From Pseudomonas kairouanensis (GTDB lineage Bacteria; Pseudomonadota; Gammaproteobacteria; Pseudomonadales; Pseudomonadaceae), in the NCBI RefSeq assembly GCF_004682055.1, contig NZ_QUZU01000007.1, positions 1 to 64,000 on the forward strand: DNA of 64,000 nt, read 5' to 3'. The notes under the pieces are model-generated. The model was given only the letters and a program-made list of their open reading frames with translations. It was not told the DNA's origin and ran no database searches. Each line of letters starts with the position of its first letter. The first letter of the stretch is position 1. A program made the translations under genes and the position numbers. Below, one piece after another: positions 62,372-64,000 of the stretch.

Positions 62372-63258
62372 CGGCCGTTCTCATTCCAGATAAAAAGCCC
62401 GCGCATATGGGGTTTGTCGCCGGCAAAATTGCGCACTTCGAACTCGCGGCGCGGGCCGCTGGCGGGGTGGTTCCACAGGGCGACCTGGCCGGGCAGGAAG
62501 ACCGGCAGCTTGAAGTCGCAATGGGCCTCGGCCTGCTCCAACCCACCGGGCGGTTGCTGGGCGGCGAGCGCACGGCCGAGGGTCCACATGCCGTGGGCGA
62601 TGGCGCGGCGAAAGCCAAAGATCTTCGCGCCAATCACCGAGGTATGGATCGGGTTGAAATCCCCCGACACCTTGGCAAAACGGCGGCCCAGGTCGGCGGG
62701 CAACACCCAGCGCTGGGTACGCAGCAGGCCGTCTTCCTGCAACGGCAAGGCGCTGCCCCACGGCTCGCCGACCGGGTCTTTGACGTCGCGGCGCAGGTAC
62801 AGGCTGTCGCTCTCCCACACCAGGGTGTCGGCGCCATAGGCACGGGTGGCGATGCTCAGCGCCTGGCCCTTGGGGTGCGCCACCCAGCACTCGCAATACA
62901 CCTCCAGGCGCAGGGCCTGACCTTCGTGCAACCGCTGATGCTGACGAATGCGATTGGCCAAATGCACCATGCCGCTGGCCGGGTACGGAAAACTCGGGCG
63001 CGTCAGCAACATCAGGTGCAGCGGGAATGCCAGCACATGGGGGTAGGACAACGGCACGCCCTGTTCGCGACGAAAACCGCAGGCGCGGCCGTAGGCGGCG
63101 ATCCCAGCGGCGGACAGTTCTGCCGCCGAGCGCACCAGCCGCTCCTTGGGCAGCACTGGCGGCCCTTCCAACTTGGGCTTGCGCAAGGCGCGCACACCGT
63201 CCAGCAACAGCTGCCCCCGCGAGGGCGGCGGGTCGATAATCTGCGTCACGTAGTCCAT
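62368..63258 (-). CDS. MaoC-like acyl dehydratase
   Basis: A 296-residue double-hotdog protein. The hydratase motif is D-F-N-P-I-H-T-S followed by A-I-A-H-G-M in the C-terminal half, with catalytic Asp and His. It would interconvert enoyl and 3-hydroxyacyl thioesters. It starts 3 nt after the FabG-like gene and overlaps the thiolase, so the four genes form one transcription unit. Confidence 0.9.
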   Translation of the reverse strand: MDYVTQIIDPPPSRGQLLLDGVRALRKPKLEGPPVLPKERLVRSAAELSAAGIAAYGRACGFRREQGVPLSYPHVLAFPLHLMLLTRPSFPYPASGMVHLANRIRQHQRLHEGQALRLEVYCECWVAHPKGQALSIATRAYGADTLVWESDSLYLRRDVKDPVGEPWGSALPLQEDGLLRTQRWVLPADLGRRFAKVSGDFNPIHTSVIGAKIFGFRRAIAHGMWTLGRALAAQQPPGGLEQAEAHCDFKLPVFLPGQVALWNHPASGPRREFEVRNFAGDKPHMRGLFIWNENGR

Positions 63259-63261
63259 GAC

Positions 63262-64000
63262 TCAAGCTCCCAGCAGGCTTTGCCCGCACACACGTACGGT
63301 TTGGCCATTCACCCCGCCGGACGCGGGGTGCGCCAGCCAGGCAATGGTCTCGGCCACGTCGATCGGTTGCCCGCCCTGGGACAGGGAGTTCATGCGCCGC
63401 CCCGCTTCGCGAATCATCAGCGGGATTTTCGCGGTCATCTGGGTCTCGATAAACCCTGGCGCCACCGCGTTGACCGTCACCTGCTGCTCTGCCGCACGCG
63501 GTGCCAGGCCTTGCACCAGGCCAATCACCCCAGCCTTGGAGGTGGCGTAGTTGCTTTGCCCCAGGTTGCCGGCGATGCCGGAAATCGATGACACACACAC
63601 GATGCGCCCACCGGGGTTCAGGCCCTGGCTTTCCAGCAAGGCGTTGCTCAGTTGCCACGGTGCTTCCAGGTTGACTGCCAGCACACTGCGCCAGGCGGCC
63701 TCGGTCATCTTGGCGATGGTCTTGTCACGGGTGATCCCGGCGTTGTGCACCACCACATCGAAGGCGCCGTACTGGCTGACGTGGGCTTGCAGCTGCGCGG
63801 CGGCATCCGCTGCGGTGATGTCCAGGGGCAGGGCCGAACCGCCGACACTGGCGGCGGCCTGTTCAAGACTTTGCTGGGCCTGAGGCACGTCTACGCACAC
63901 CACATGGGCACCGTCGCGCGCCAGCACCTGGGCAATTGCCAGGCCGATGCCACGGGAGGCGCCGGTGACCAGCGCGCGGCGCCCAGTGAACGGTTTGTCC
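63262..64000 (-). CDS. 3-oxoacyl-ACP reductase (FabG-like SDR), N-terminus outside window
   Basis: The visible 246 codons cover a classical SDR domain: D-K-P-F-T-G-R-R-A-L-V-T-G-A-S-R-G-I-G at the window edge, N-A-G-I-T-R-D-K, catalytic S-S-I-S-G-I-A-G, Y-A-T-S-K, and a C-terminal Q-T-V-R-V-C-G. Family members in this operon type are often about 450 residues, with an extra N-terminal SDR-like half, so a long part may lie beyond 64000. First visible gene of the fatty-acid operon. Confidence 0.9.
   Translation of the reverse strand, partial: DKPFTGRRALVTGASRGIGLAIAQVLARDGAHVVCVDVPQAQQSLEQAAASVGGSALPLDITAADAAAQLQAHVSQYGAFDVVVHNAGITRDKTIAKMTEAAWRSVLAVNLEAPWQLSNALLESQGLNPGGRIVCVSSISGIAGNLGQSNYATSKAGVIGLVQGLAPRAAEQQVTVNAVAPGFIETQMTAKIPLMIREAGRRMNSLSQGGQPIDVAETIAWLAHPASGGVNGQTVRVCGQSLLGA

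Noticed and set aside
61040..62839. Antisense frame over the thiolase and MaoC genes
   Set aside because: The opposite strand has intact catalytic motifs of two enzymes; this frame has none.

Overview
The window looks like a chromosome segment of a Pseudomonas of the P. fluorescens group. Reasons: high-GC coding with strong antisense shadow frames, many REP doublets (REPINs) of the kind abundant in that group, and typical pseudomonad genes (acnB, a roughly 1620-residue NAD-glutamate dehydrogenase, a moxR/Bat operon, sbcCD, tag). This is inferred from content; no 16S or other marker RNA is present. No tRNA, rRNA or CRISPR array was seen.

Layout. 0-9 kb: a DUF1289 protein, acnB with a long leader and a strong terminator, a HAAAP-type permease, a Thr-rich leader peptide with attenuator in front of a cysteine hydrolase, a hydroxyacid dehydrogenase, and an APH-like kinase plus SDR pair. 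9-14 kb: two translationally coupled genes for a pore-forming/RTX-like protein and a protein with a PD-(D/E)XK-like C-terminus. 14-25 kb: a MocR regulator and periplasmic cupin, tag, a DctA-family symporter with two GntR regulators and candidate operators, and NAD-glutamate dehydrogenase. 25.5-29 kb: an AT-rich island with a 39-residue candidate precursor peptide, a stand-alone YcaO enzyme and an ABC exporter, which looks like an undescribed RiPP locus. 29.6-36.5 kb: a moxR-DUF58-DUF4381-VWA-VWA/TPR-batD operon. 36.7-42.4 kb: sbcD-sbcC-GST and a small secreted protein. 42.5-47.5 kb (minus): a lactonase, a small acidic protein, an MMPL transporter and a YCF48 protein. 47.8-50.3 kb: a Gfo/Idh/MocA oxidoreductase and a degenerate IS3-family element. 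50.7-59.2 kb: a lower-GC biosynthetic operon joining 4-amino-4-deoxychorismate/4-aminophenylalanine genes (papABC-like) to an alpha-oxoamine synthase, a HemK-like methyltransferase, a FAD oxidoreductase and an MFS exporter. 59.3-64 kb (minus): a fatty-acid operon (FabG-like, MaoC, thiolase, acyl-CoA ligase).

How parts work together. The pap-like operon should turn chorismate into 4-aminophenylpyruvate (4-aminophenylalanine after transamination). The oxoamine synthase could condense this with an acyl-CoA to an aminoketone that can dimerise to a pyrazine, a chemistry I recall being reported for P. fluorescens SBW25. The YcaO locus is the best candidate for something new: the precursor has no Cys, no E1-like partner or dehydrogenase lies beside the YcaO, and a perfect 13-bp hairpin separates the peptide from its enzyme. 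The Thr-rich attenuator and the toxin-like gene pair are the next most unusual items.
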